Source: Deltaproteobacteria bacterium (GTDB lineage: Bacteria > Desulfobacterota > Syntrophia > Syntrophales > Smithellaceae). Taken from it: a stretch of 52,767 nucleotides of DNA. The stretch covers positions 1-52,767 of the forward strand of contig JAKLDS010000010.1 of assembly GCA_022703375.1 (NCBI GenBank). The letters are read 5' to 3'. How positions within the stretch are numbered: position 1 is the stretch's first letter; each line of letters begins with the position of its first letter. The notes beneath the pieces are model-generated. The model did no database searches, was not told the DNA's origin, and was given only the letters and a program-made list of their open reading frames with translations. Positions 26,389 to 34,775 of this stretch are shown here, piece by piece. A program made the position numbers and the translations under genes.

Positions 26389-27811
26389 ACCCATCGTTGT
26401 GATTGGAGGAGGTCCTGCCGGTATATCGGCAGCCTGGCAATTGGCTAAACGCGGTATCCCGGTCGCAGTAATCGAACGGGACAGCGTAGTGGGCGGCCTG
26501 GCAAAGACGATCTCTCATCGCGATGGTATGCAATACGATTACGGTCCGCACACATTTCACATCCGCGAGACGGAGTCCAGCCGCCGGGTTGTGTCTGAGG
26601 TGCAGTCATTGCTTAACGGCGAATATCGGGTACTCGATCGGGGTACACGTCTGTTCCTGGAGAGAAAGTACTTTGTTTACCCTCCTGAAGTATCCGAGGT
26701 CGTGCGCAAAGTCGGTCTGGGACTGGGGTTGCGGATTGCCCGGGATTATCTGTCCGCCGCACTGCGCTATACTCTCAATCCGGCCAAGCAGGAGGACTCG
26801 TTCGAGGATTGGGGAGTGCGCAATCTGGGACGGACGCTTTACGATACATTTTTCGGACTCTATTCTGAAAAAGTTTGGGGTATTTCGATGTCCCGTGTTT
26901 CTTCGCGTCAGGCACAGCGCGTGGCAAAGTTGAACTTGAAAAATCTCATTCTCCGGATGCTTAAGTTCAAGGCTGACCCGGAGACGTATTTCATCCAATA
27001 TTTCTACCCTCACGGTGGTATCGGCACTCTATACCAGCGGATGGCCGGGGAGGTAAAGGCCACAGGCGGGAAGGTCCATCTTAATGCCAGAGCAACGCGC
27101 ATCGAAATCCATGAACATAAGGTGCGCGCGGTGGTCTATGAACATGAAGGCCGGGAGCATATTGTTCCCTGTCAGGGAATGGTTTCTACCTTACCTCTAT
27201 CGGTGGTTACGCCGATGTTAACTCCGGGGCTTGCACCGGCAACGCTGGAGATGGCGGAAAAATTGGATTATTGCAGCTTGATATTAGTGTATCTGGTTGT
27301 CAATTGTCCGCGTGTAACCGATTATCACTGGTGTTATCTGATTGAGCCGCAGTTCCAAAGTAATCGTTTCGCAGAACAAAAAAATGTCAGCCCTGACCTG
27401 CTACCGGAGGATAAAACTGTGTTATGTGTTGAAATCAGTTGCCGGTACAAAGATGCTCTCTGGCGGGCGGCTGATTCTGATCTGGGGCGGTTGGCAGTTA
27501 ATGATCTGATAAAAATGGGCATCTTGCGGCAGGAAGATGTCGAAGAACATTTCGTCACGCGTGTCCGGCGCGCTTATCCGATATATCGTCTGGGGTTTGA
27601 AAGGGTATTGTATGCCCTGCTGAACGAATTGCATCAGGTGCGGAACTTTTATACAATCGGGCGGCACGGATTGTTTATGAACAACAGTATGGACGATAAC
27701 GTGGAAATGGGCATGCGCCTGGCTGAGCACATTGCGGAGGGCGAGTTACGCGAGACGTGGTGGCGAAGTGTGCTCAAATGGACACAGTTGGCAGGAGTGG
27801 GGGAGATTTGA
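26381..27811 (+). CDS. FAD-dependent oxidoreductase, protoporphyrinogen-oxidase/UGM-like
   Basis: A 476-residue flavoprotein. VVIGGGPAGISAAWQLAKRG is the dinucleotide-binding motif, VVGGLAKT follows, and YDYGPHTFH resembles the FAD-proximal motif of UDP-galactopyranose mutase. The C-terminal YTIGRHGLFMNNSMDDNVEMGMRLAEHI closes the FAD site as in related proteins from polysaccharide clusters. It may contract or oxidise a nucleotide sugar or a polyprenyl substrate; this is inferred from context. The start is GTG and overlaps the previous gene by 8 bp. Confidence 0.82.
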   Translation: MVEPIVVIGGGPAGISAAWQLAKRGIPVAVIERDSVVGGLAKTISHRDGMQYDYGPHTFHIRETESSRRVVSEVQSLLNGEYRVLDRGTRLFLERKYFVYPPEVSEVVRKVGLGLGLRIARDYLSAALRYTLNPAKQEDSFEDWGVRNLGRTLYDTFFGLYSEKVWGISMSRVSSRQAQRVAKLNLKNLILRMLKFKADPETYFIQYFYPHGGIGTLYQRMAGEVKATGGKVHLNARATRIEIHEHKVRAVVYEHEGREHIVPCQGMVSTLPLSVVTPMLTPGLAPATLEMAEKLDYCSLILVYLVVNCPRVTDYHWCYLIEPQFQSNRFAEQKNVSPDLLPEDKTVLCVEISCRYKDALWRAADSDLGRLAVNDLIKMGILRQEDVEEHFVTRVRRAYPIYRLGFERVLYALLNELHQVRNFYTIGRHGLFMNNSMDDNVEMGMRLAEHIAEGELRETWWRSVLKWTQLAGVGEI

Positions 27812-28425
27812 ACCGGGAGAGGAAACTTCACGAAGAGGTGGCTCAAAGGGAGAGCCACGAATCCCAGATCAGCGGGATTGTGGGATGGTTTTACCGTTCT
27901 TACATTAGTGCCACATGTTCTTTTTTGGACCGTCATCCACGTGAGCGCGTGCTTGAAGTAGGCTGCGGCGAAGGGGTGCTTTTACGTGACTCAGGCTTTT
28001 CACCAATTCAGTTGGACATCTCGATGAAGCGACTGGAAAAGGCAAAAGCAACGGGAAACCCACTGGTATGCGCTGATGGGATGGCCTTGCCTTTTGCCGC
28101 CGCCGTTTTTGACATTGTATTGCTGATTGCGGTTCTGGAGCATGTCAGCCTGCCGGAGAGGATCATTGCTGAGGCGTGGCGAATATTGAAACCAGGTGGA
28201 CAAATTGCCATTCTGATACCTAACGATGTGTGGATGAGTCTGGGGCGGCTTATTTTGCTCAAGTGGCCGCCGCGCTACCCTGATCATCTCTCCTGGATTA
28301 CTCCACGGCGCATCAGGCAAATGGCCGAAGGGCGCTTTGGTTTTGAGGAATCGTTTTCGCTGCCGTTCAAACGGTTACCGTTTATTCTGAATATGTACTA
28401 CTGGGCCATATTGCGTAAAAGATAA
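27808..28425 (+). CDS. class I SAM-dependent methyltransferase
   Basis: A small methyltransferase, 205 residues from the chosen start. VLEVGCGEGVLL is motif I, PIQLDISMKRLEKAKA and VCADGMALPFAAAVFDIVLLIAVLEHV are the next motifs, and RILKPGGQIAILIPND the post-motif. I chose TTG at 27808 because it overlaps the previous stop codon and follows a purine-rich GGAGTGGGGGAG. An ATG at 27778 would add ten residues. The substrate is probably a sugar or lipid-linked glycan of this cluster. Confidence 0.8.
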   Translation: MNRERKLHEEVAQRESHESQISGIVGWFYRSYISATCSFLDRHPRERVLEVGCGEGVLLRDSGFSPIQLDISMKRLEKAKATGNPLVCADGMALPFAAAVFDIVLLIAVLEHVSLPERIIAEAWRILKPGGQIAILIPNDVWMSLGRLILLKWPPRYPDHLSWITPRRIRQMAEGRFGFEESFSLPFKRLPFILNMYYWAILRKR

Positions 28426-28435
28426 GGGGGACGAT

Positions 28436-30121
28436 TTGTCCGCTTTCCTGATGAAGATAATACAGTCCAACAGAATAAACATTTTCATTCAAGCGCTTCT
28501 CGCTGTTTTTATTCTAGTGCTGTATTTTTTTGCAATTGTTATTGCACTGACACCCCCTATTGCCGGTGATGTCCTGATTCATCATCTGGCCATTCCCAAA
28601 CTCTGGTTGATGAATGGCGGATTCTATGAGACAAAATGGGCGGACTTTTCCTATTATCCCATGAATCTGAACCTGCTTTACATGATTCCCCTGTATTTCA
28701 AAAACGATATTGTTCCCAATTTCATCCACATGGCATTCGGGATCGGAACCGCATGGCTTATTTATATCTATCTAAACAGCAAATTCAATAGTATTGCGGC
28801 GCTGTTGGGAGTTCTTGTTTTTGCCAGTACGCCGATAGTCTTGCGAATGTCGACGGTAGCCTATGTTGATCTCGGTCTGACTTTTTTTACAACGGGCAGT
28901 GTCCTCGCCTTTATTCACTGGCGTACCGGGGGCTATAAAGAAATTAAGTGGCTATTAATCTCTTCCATCGCCATGGGTTTGGCCTTGGGAACCAAGTACA
29001 ATGCCCTGATTGCCTGGATGTTTCTGTCTTCCGCCATTGTTTTCTTGTATGCCAGAGAAACGGGGGCACAGTGGCGGGCAATCCGATATGGTATCGTCTT
29101 TTTTCTTATTTCTCTTATTGTGTTTTCTCCTTGGCTCATAAAAAATCTGTTCTTGACTGGTAACCCCTTGTATCCGCTATTTGCCGGCCTGTTCAATTCA
29201 GGGGTAAACAATATTATCCCTGACGGAAGTATCATTTCCGTTGTTCCCGGAAACGCTAAGATGGGGATGTTTCAGCTTCGGGAGATGCTTTACGGTGAAA
29301 CATTCTGGGAAACGCTGCTGATTCCTATCCGCTTTTTCTTCCAGGGGCAGGATTATTCCGGCCGTTACTTCGACGGGGTCCTGAATCCGATCGTGATTGT
29401 CCTGGTTCCCTTTGCATTTATGAAAAAATCTTTCTATGACCATAAACTTTATTTTGTATTCTTTTCCGTATTTTTCGTCCTCGCTGCTTTTTTTCTCGAT
29501 CAGCTGTACATCCGCTATATCCTTCCGGTGATTCCCTTTCTATCAATTCTGACTGTCATGGGTATTGTGAATATTTATTTCTGGATATCCGCAAGGAGCG
29601 GGTCGGCGAGAGCTGTTTGTGCTTGTATTGCGCTGATCATTTTGCTTGTATCCGGAGCTAAAAATGTCTTTTATCTGAAGCAATATTTCCAGGGAATTGC
29701 GCCGGCGAATTATGTTCTTAATCGAGAGACAAGGGATGATTATCTGAAACGTCATCTGAAAAGCTATGCAGCCATGGATTATATCAATCGGTATACACCC
29801 CCCGATTCAAGAATCAGACTGCTGTTCCTGGCGAGACGCGGTTATTATCTGGATCGAATCTATGAGGACGATCCAACTTACGGTATGAATGTTATCCGTA
29901 GGCTCGCAGCAAGCTCTGGCCAAGATAAAGCTTTCCGAAAGAGTCTTGATTATCTTGCCTGTACCCATTTGCTGATACGCATGGATTTATTCAACAGGTT
30001 TCTGCTGGATAATTATCCCCAAAAAACGGTTGATGACTTATTAAGACTTCTGGGCGGGGAAACGGCAATGATTTACAATGCATATGGATACGCTGTTTAC
30101 AGAATTATTCCCCGGAAATGA
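28436..30121 (+). CDS. polytopic GT-C-like membrane glycosyltransferase
   Basis: A 561-residue protein with about eleven membrane segments and a soluble C-terminal part (about 430-561). The first external loop has GDVLIHHLAIPKLWLMNGG, with an Asp where GT-C enzymes keep their metal or catalytic acid, and KYNALIAWMFLSS lies between later segments. This looks like the ArnT/PMT-type fold that uses polyprenyl-phosphate sugars, but identity to a named family is uncertain. The start is TTG with AAGGGGG 5 nt upstream; ATG at 28451 is possible. It is the last gene of the unit. Confidence 0.7.
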   Translation: MSAFLMKIIQSNRINIFIQALLAVFILVLYFFAIVIALTPPIAGDVLIHHLAIPKLWLMNGGFYETKWADFSYYPMNLNLLYMIPLYFKNDIVPNFIHMAFGIGTAWLIYIYLNSKFNSIAALLGVLVFASTPIVLRMSTVAYVDLGLTFFTTGSVLAFIHWRTGGYKEIKWLLISSIAMGLALGTKYNALIAWMFLSSAIVFLYARETGAQWRAIRYGIVFFLISLIVFSPWLIKNLFLTGNPLYPLFAGLFNSGVNNIIPDGSIISVVPGNAKMGMFQLREMLYGETFWETLLIPIRFFFQGQDYSGRYFDGVLNPIVIVLVPFAFMKKSFYDHKLYFVFFSVFFVLAAFFLDQLYIRYILPVIPFLSILTVMGIVNIYFWISARSGSARAVCACIALIILLVSGAKNVFYLKQYFQGIAPANYVLNRETRDDYLKRHLKSYAAMDYINRYTPPDSRIRLLFLARRGYYLDRIYEDDPTYGMNVIRRLAASSGQDKAFRKSLDYLACTHLLIRMDLFNRFLLDNYPQKTVDDLLRLLGGETAMIYNAYGYAVYRIIPRK

Positions 30122-30286
30122 TATCCGCAGGCAAAAACGAACCGTTGCCGCAAAAGGCACACTAGGCTTGAGTCAATTCCGTTGTAAGCAGAGCAATTAG
30201 CGTTAGCACCAGGATGGGCAGCAGCTTAATATATGTTTCCCTCTCAATGTTCTTCGTTGGCTTATGATGATTCTTTTCCCGGATAA

Positions 30287-30811
30287 TTAAACAATCCGTT
30301 TCATTGTCGTCAGGTATTTCCGGCAAAGACCGCGGTAAACATTAATGCCGTATCTGGCTGATTCTTTGTGCCGGTCGCCAACATCGCCGACTATTTTGGC
30401 GGGATTGCCCATGGCGATTTTACCTGCCGGAATCTGCATCCCCTGGAGAACGAGTGAGCCCGCCGCCACAATGGCGTCTTCCCCGCAGACAACATTGTGC
30501 ATGACGACAGCTCCCATTCCGACGAGACATCTTGCTTTGATATGAACGTCGTGCAGGATGACGCCATGCGCTATGGAAACATCTTCTTCAATGATTACGG
30601 TTTTACCAGTATCAACGTGAATAACAGAGGTATCCTGAACATTGGAGCGGTCGCCTATCTTTATCAGGCCGAAATCCGCCCGGATACAAACACCCGGCGC
30701 AATCAGGCATTCATGGCCGAGTTGAACATCGCCGATCAGCACGGCATCAGGGTGAACAAAAGAATCGGTTGGTATCTGCGGTTTTTTACCGTCAAACTCG
30801 TAAATGGGCAT
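30287..30811 (-). CDS. gamma carbonic anhydrase family protein
   Basis: A 174-residue left-handed beta-helix protein with hexapeptide repeats. His65, His82 and His87 (VIHVD and IAHGVILHD) match the spacing of the zinc/iron ligands of archaeal Cam-type carbonic anhydrase. Many members lack the proton-shuttle loop and have unproven activity. It starts 9 bp after kdsD and is probably co-transcribed with it. Confidence 0.88.
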   Translation of the reverse strand: MPIYEFDGKKPQIPTDSFVHPDAVLIGDVQLGHECLIAPGVCIRADFGLIKIGDRSNVQDTSVIHVDTGKTVIIEEDVSIAHGVILHDVHIKARCLVGMGAVVMHNVVCGEDAIVAAGSLVLQGMQIPAGKIAMGNPAKIVGDVGDRHKESARYGINVYRGLCRKYLTTMKRIV

Positions 30812-30820
30812 AAAGTAATC

Positions 30821-31816
30821 CTAGGTGTTTATTGAAATATTAATGGAGCCGCCGCGTCCCAGAATATCATGCATGTGAAGATATCCCTTGACCTCATTTT
30901 TTCCGTTGACGACCGCCAGCGCCATAATCTCATCTTTTTGCATTCTTTCCACTGTCTGCGCCAGTGACGCCTTTTCATCAATTGTTTTGGGGTTGCCGGT
31001 CATCAAATCATCCACTGTTCTGTCGGTGAAAGAGACACCCCTGCTGACCAGCCGCCGAACATCCCCGTCGGTCAGAATTCCGAGCAGTTTATCATTCCGG
31101 CTTGTTACCAGAACGAAACCGACATTCTTGATATTAATTTCCCGGATTGCTTTTATAGCGGATGTCCCGGAAAGCACCCGGGGAATCTTGGCGCCGACAA
31201 TCATAACATCGGCGACTGTCGCGCGCAGGCGCACGCCGAGACTGCCGCCGGGATGAAATTTATAAAAATCCTTTTCCAGAAAATCTTTTTTGTCAATCAA
31301 CGCGATGGCCAGGGCATCGCCCATTGCCAGAGCGGCTGTTGTGCTGGAAGTTGGCGCCAACCCGAAGGGGCAGGCTTCCTTTTCCACAGCAACATTGATG
31401 ACGATGTCGCTTAATTTCCCCAGCGTGGAAGACATCCTGCCGGTCAAGGCGATTACCGGAGCGCCGATATGGCGCACGGAACTGATTATCGGCAGTAATT
31501 CCTGAGTTTCGCCGCTGTTGGATATGGCCAGCAGAACATCTTTACGGGTTACGATACCCAGATCGCCGTGGATTCCTTCCACCGGATGGAGAAAGAGAGC
31601 CTGTGTTCCGGTGCTGGTCAGCGTGGCGACAATTTTTCGCCCGATTAAACCGGATTTGCCGATGCCGGTGATGATGACGCGGCCTTTGGACCGGGAAATC
31701 AAGTCAACGGCCCGGGAAAAGTTTTTGTCTATTTTATCTATCAGTTGCGTTATGCTTTGTGCTTCGGTTTTTAATACTTCTTTCGCCCGGCTGATGGCGT
31801 CTTTTTTCTTTGGCAT
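30821..31816 (-). CDS. kdsD: D-arabinose-5-phosphate isomerase KdsD
   Basis: A 331-residue enzyme making arabinose 5-phosphate for Kdo in LPS. The N-terminal SIS domain has IITGIGKSGLIGRKIVATLTSTG, AISNSGETQEL and FLHPVEGIHGDLG; the C-terminal half (about 205-331) has two CBS domains. Its presence supports a Gram-negative cell with LPS. An AGAGGTAG site precedes the start. Confidence 0.95.
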   Translation of the reverse strand: MPKKKDAISRAKEVLKTEAQSITQLIDKIDKNFSRAVDLISRSKGRVIITGIGKSGLIGRKIVATLTSTGTQALFLHPVEGIHGDLGIVTRKDVLLAISNSGETQELLPIISSVRHIGAPVIALTGRMSSTLGKLSDIVINVAVEKEACPFGLAPTSSTTAALAMGDALAIALIDKKDFLEKDFYKFHPGGSLGVRLRATVADVMIVGAKIPRVLSGTSAIKAIREINIKNVGFVLVTSRNDKLLGILTDGDVRRLVSRGVSFTDRTVDDLMTGNPKTIDEKASLAQTVERMQKDEIMALAVVNGKNEVKGYLHMHDILGRGGSINISINT

Positions 31817-31904
31817 TGATCTACCTCTGATGACTTATTGGCTGCGCAGCGATTTTGCGAACTGTCCAGTAGCAAAAAAAGCGGAATATGACAAGAAACA
31901 ATTA

Positions 31905-31945
31905 TAGTGAGACCGCAACTTCAGAAGCGCAGCAAACTGAAATTG
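31905..31945 (+). repeat. single hairpin module, related to the array upstream of queA
   Basis: TAGTGAGACCG (31905-31915) is followed by arms CAACTTCAG (31916-31924) and CTGAAATTG (31937-31945), 8 of 9 pairs, around a 12-nt AAGCG loop. The lead, arm length, loop length and loop start resemble module 2 of the array at 10944-11126. It lies between kdsD and the crotonase gene, on the strand opposite to both. Confidence 0.6.
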
Positions 31946-32018
31946 GATGGTCGAACTATCCCGATAACGCAGTGTATCTGGACTATGGCCGGCATTCCTG
32001 ATTTAATGTTCATACCCG

Positions 32019-32828
32019 TTATTTTTTCCTGAGCGCGGCGGCGGTAATCGCCGCTTCGATTTCTTTAATATCCAGAAAAGCAGCGTTCCAGGAGGCAACA
32101 TAATCCATACCGTCCTGTGCGCTGTGGTTTTCCATGTACTTAAGAATCTTTTTCGTTCCCCGGACGACCGCCCCGGAATTTGCCGTAATTTCAGCAGCCA
32201 GAGCTATCGCTTTTTCCAGCAGGATTTCTCTGTCTTCATAAATTGCGCTGATTAACCCCATGCGCAGCGCCTCCGCGGCGTCAATATCCCTTCCCGTATA
32301 GGCCAGTAATTTCGTGTTGGCCTGTCCGATAATTCCCGGCAGCAGGTTTAACGAACCCATATCGGCAATGATGCTGATTTTAGTTTCACGCAGGGAGAAA
32401 ACAGCGTCGGTTGTTGCCAGACGCAAATCGCAGGCCGAAGCAATGTCCAGACCGGCGCCGATGCAATGCCGGTGAATGGCGGCAATATAAATCTTCCCGG
32501 AACGGGCAATCATACTGATTCCCTCCTGCATGGTTAAAATCAGCTGGAGCAGTTTTTGGCGGGCGGGAGCTGTGGCGGCGTTAAGGGCATCCTGATGATT
32601 AATGAACAATTCCATCACATCCAGCCCGACGCTGAAGGACTTGCCGAGGCCGGCAATTACTACGGCCAGAATTTCTCCGTCCTCCTCCAACTCACTGACG
32701 ACGGCGGGCAAATCCCGCCAGAATGGCCAGTTCATGGCGTTGAGTTTCTCCGGCCGGTTGAAATAAAGCACAGCCGTTTTTGCTGCGGGACGTTTTTCTA
32801 TCTGGAAAAAAGGATAGTCGCTGCTCAT
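32019..32828 (-). CDS. crotonase-family enzyme, dienoyl-CoA-isomerase type
   Basis: A 269-residue crotonase. The oxyanion-hole parts are SFSVGLD and HCIGAGLDIASACD. Asp128, Glu148 and Asp156 have the same spacing (20 and 8) as the Asp/Glu/Asp set of rat ECH1, delta3,5-delta2,4-dienoyl-CoA isomerase, which enoyl-CoA hydratases do not have. It therefore probably shifts double bonds in dienoyl-CoA rather than hydrating. In a syntrophic fatty- or aromatic-acid degrader this fits beta-oxidation of unsaturated acyl-CoA. It has an AAAGGAGC site and its own promoter. Confidence 0.8.
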   Translation of the reverse strand: MSSDYPFFQIEKRPAAKTAVLYFNRPEKLNAMNWPFWRDLPAVVSELEEDGEILAVVIAGLGKSFSVGLDVMELFINHQDALNAATAPARQKLLQLILTMQEGISMIARSGKIYIAAIHRHCIGAGLDIASACDLRLATTDAVFSLRETKISIIADMGSLNLLPGIIGQANTKLLAYTGRDIDAAEALRMGLISAIYEDREILLEKAIALAAEITANSGAVVRGTKKILKYMENHSAQDGMDYVASWNAAFLDIKEIEAAITAAALRKK

Positions 32829-32856
32829 GCTCTTGCTCCTTTTGTCTGATTGTTTT

Positions 32857-32886
32857 TTTATACAGTATATGTGATTATATTGTCAA
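32857..32886 (-). promoter_or_regulatory. promoter of the crotonase gene
   Basis: Minus strand: -35 TTGACA (32881-32886), 18-bp spacer, -10 TATAAA (32857-32862). A weaker divergent candidate for the LpxH-like gene is TTGACG at 32898-32903 with a poor -10. Confidence 0.65.
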
Positions 32887-32944
32887 ACTATCTGTTATTG
32901 ACGCCGCGTGTGTTAATCTGGTAAATACGCGAAAAAAGTAAAAA

Positions 32945-33730
32945 ATGGTGACCATGAAAGCCGTATTCCTGGCGGATGCCCATATCCGAAAAGCCGAAGA
33001 TGAACGAAGCCTTCAATTATTAAATTTTCTTGATGATATCAGGGAAGGCCGGGTGCGAACTTTAGTTGATCCGGGTGCCCTGAAGGACACGGTCGCCAAA
33101 ATTGATGATCTTTTTATTGCCGGAGATTTGTTTGATTACTGGTTTTGCGACAGAAATTACATTAATCCTGAATTTCGTTACATTATCAATAAACTAATCG
33201 AATTACAGAAGGCAGGTATCCGAGTTCATCTGTGTGAGGGTAATCACGATTTTTTTCTGGCCGATTATTTCAGCGATGTCCTGGGAATGAAAGTTTACGA
33301 GGAATGGGCGGATGTGCCGATTGAAAATATGAAGGCGCTGATAACGCACGGCGACACAGTGGATCGTCAGAACAAGTTCTATCTTATGCTCCGCCGGATA
33401 TTCCGCAGCCGTCCCTTCTATTGCCTTCAGCGCATTGTTCCGGCTCGTCTGCGCTGGGCCCTGGCCGGGTTGAGCTCGCAAACCAGTAAGAAAATCAATC
33501 TCGAAAAAGGCGAAGCGCTGGCGGAAAAAATGATAGCTTTCGCCCTGGAGAAATTTCAATCAGGCTACGATGTCTTTATTACCGGACACTGCCATGTCCC
33601 GCTGTTACGCCATTACTATTCTGACGGCCGGAGAAAAACGTTTGTGGCGCTGGGTGACTGGATTAAGCACTATTCTTTTCTATACTACGAAAACAGAAAA
33701 TTCACGCTGGGGTATTACAAGCCGCGCTGA
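32945..33730 (+). CDS. metallophosphatase, UDP-2,3-diacylglucosamine diphosphatase (LpxH)-like
   Basis: A 261-residue calcineurin-type hydrolase. ADAHI, IAGDLFDYWF, CEGNHDFFL, THGDTVD and TGHCHVP give the complete two-metal set. GDLFDYWF and the RPFYCLQRIVP-like cap helices resemble LpxH, which cleaves UDP-diacylglucosamine to lipid X in lipid A synthesis. The start is uncertain: ATG at 32945 or three codons later at 32954, neither with a strong site. KdsD is encoded nearby. Confidence 0.82.
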   Translation: MVTMKAVFLADAHIRKAEDERSLQLLNFLDDIREGRVRTLVDPGALKDTVAKIDDLFIAGDLFDYWFCDRNYINPEFRYIINKLIELQKAGIRVHLCEGNHDFFLADYFSDVLGMKVYEEWADVPIENMKALITHGDTVDRQNKFYLMLRRIFRSRPFYCLQRIVPARLRWALAGLSSQTSKKINLEKGEALAEKMIAFALEKFQSGYDVFITGHCHVPLLRHYYSDGRRKTFVALGDWIKHYSFLYYENRKFTLGYYKPR

Positions 33731-33777
33731 TATATCGATAAAACAATCAAATATGGCAGTGAAGGAGAGAGCGTTAT

Positions 33778-34068
33778 ATGAGCGATAAAGATGATGAGCA
33801 GCCGCCGCAGCATATAAAAATCAACACCGGTGATGAAATTTCGCGGGGACATTACAGCAACCTGATGCTTGCCTCTCACAGCCCGGATGAATTTATTCTG
33901 GATTGGCTTTTGAATTCGCCCAACGGCCCTCATCTGGTAGCGCGAATCATCATCAGCCCGGCCACCCTGAAGAGGACGATAGAAACCCTTTCGCTGAGCC
34001 TGAAACAGTATGAAGACAAGTTCGGCGCCGTCAAGTTGACCAAGCTGGATGAACAGAAATTTCATTAA
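33778..34068 (+). CDS. DUF3467 family protein
   Basis: A 96-residue protein with an AAGGAGAG site. GHYSNLMLASHSPDEFILDW, then ARIIISPATLKRTIETLSLSLKQYED, matches the DUF3467 pattern. The function is unknown. It is 47 bp after the LpxH-like gene and probably shares its transcript. Confidence 0.85.
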   Translation: MSDKDDEQPPQHIKINTGDEISRGHYSNLMLASHSPDEFILDWLLNSPNGPHLVARIIISPATLKRTIETLSLSLKQYEDKFGAVKLTKLDEQKFH

Positions 34069-34103
34069 TTCCGGGATATTTTCCCAGGCGGGAATCCCCA
34101 TCC

Positions 34104-34502
34104 TTATTTACTGCCCCACCGGTAAGGCAGATTGGGGCTTTCCTGCCAGCCGAATTTTCCGTAAAATACGGGATCTTTGCGCAGCAGATTGGAACGATGG
34201 GCGGCATGGAATTTTTTGTCGCCCAGCCAGGGAGGATAAGTTGTTCTTCCCCGAATTATCATTTTATGCATATGGTTTTTATAACCGCGTCTGATCCATT
34301 CATCCAGCGCCGCATTGTAATAAATCTTTAAGGCGTTTACATTATTTTGCCACATTTTTACCGCCGGATGGTTTTTGTACCCCCCCTTGAACTTAATGGC
34401 GCGAATAATCTGATAGGCTTCCACTCTTTGTTTGCCCAGACGCCTGTAATCGAGGGATTGCAGTGATTTTTTAAAATCGGGATAGGGAAGAAAGGTCTGC
34501 AT
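34104..34502 (-). CDS. Pyr_excise/MSMEG_6728-like protein
   Basis: A 132-residue protein beginning MQTFLPYPDF, with LDYRRLGKQRVEAYQI, NHPAVKMW and FHAAHRSNLLRKDP. I associate this with the MSMEG_6728 family grouped with T4 endonuclease V-like pyrimidine-dimer glycosylases. The T4 enzyme uses an N-terminal Thr at position 2; here position 2 is Gln and Thr is third, so glycosylase activity is doubtful. Its ribosome binding site (GGAG, 8 nt upstream) lies inside the left terminal repeat of the palindromic element at 34505-34775. Confidence 0.72.
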   Translation of the reverse strand: MQTFLPYPDFKKSLQSLDYRRLGKQRVEAYQIIRAIKFKGGYKNHPAVKMWQNNVNALKIYYNAALDEWIRRGYKNHMHKMIIRGRTTYPPWLGDKKFHAAHRSNLLRKDPVFYGKFGWQESPNLPYRWGSK

Positions 34503-34504
34503 GG

Positions 34505-34775
34505 TTATTACTCCGGCAATTAAATTATTAAAACAAATAAACTTATCAAAAACTGATGAACGATGGATGGCTCAACAGAGCCAATCAGGGAATATTTTGA
34601 CAAATGAATCAAGGCAAAGCGGAAGACCAGCGATTCCAATTGTTTGAGTCCGCCTGAAGGCGGATGAGTTTTGGAAGCGCCTGAAGCAAGCCTTAGATTT
34701 ATTCCAAAATGTTTCCGGCTCCGTTGAGTCGTCCGTCGTAAAAATAATTAATATGTTTAATTGCCGGAGTAATAA
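34505..34775. mobile_element. 271-bp MITE-like palindromic element
   Basis: The ends are perfect 20-bp inverted repeats (34505-34524 and 34756-34775, reading TTATTACTCCGGC inward). Further in, 34562-34582 pairs with 34717-34737 at 17 of 21 positions, all four differences being transitions. The centre carries a perfect TCCGCC-TGAA-GGCGGA hairpin (34649-34664) flanked by CCAA/TTGG. The whole element can fold into one long imperfect hairpin. It has no ORF. A TA just inside each outer end could be a target duplication but is part of the palindrome, so this cannot be proven. Confidence 0.72.

Noticed and set aside
34505-34775. A complete insertion sequence
   Set aside because: No transposase ORF lies between the terminal repeats; 271 bp fits only a non-autonomous element.
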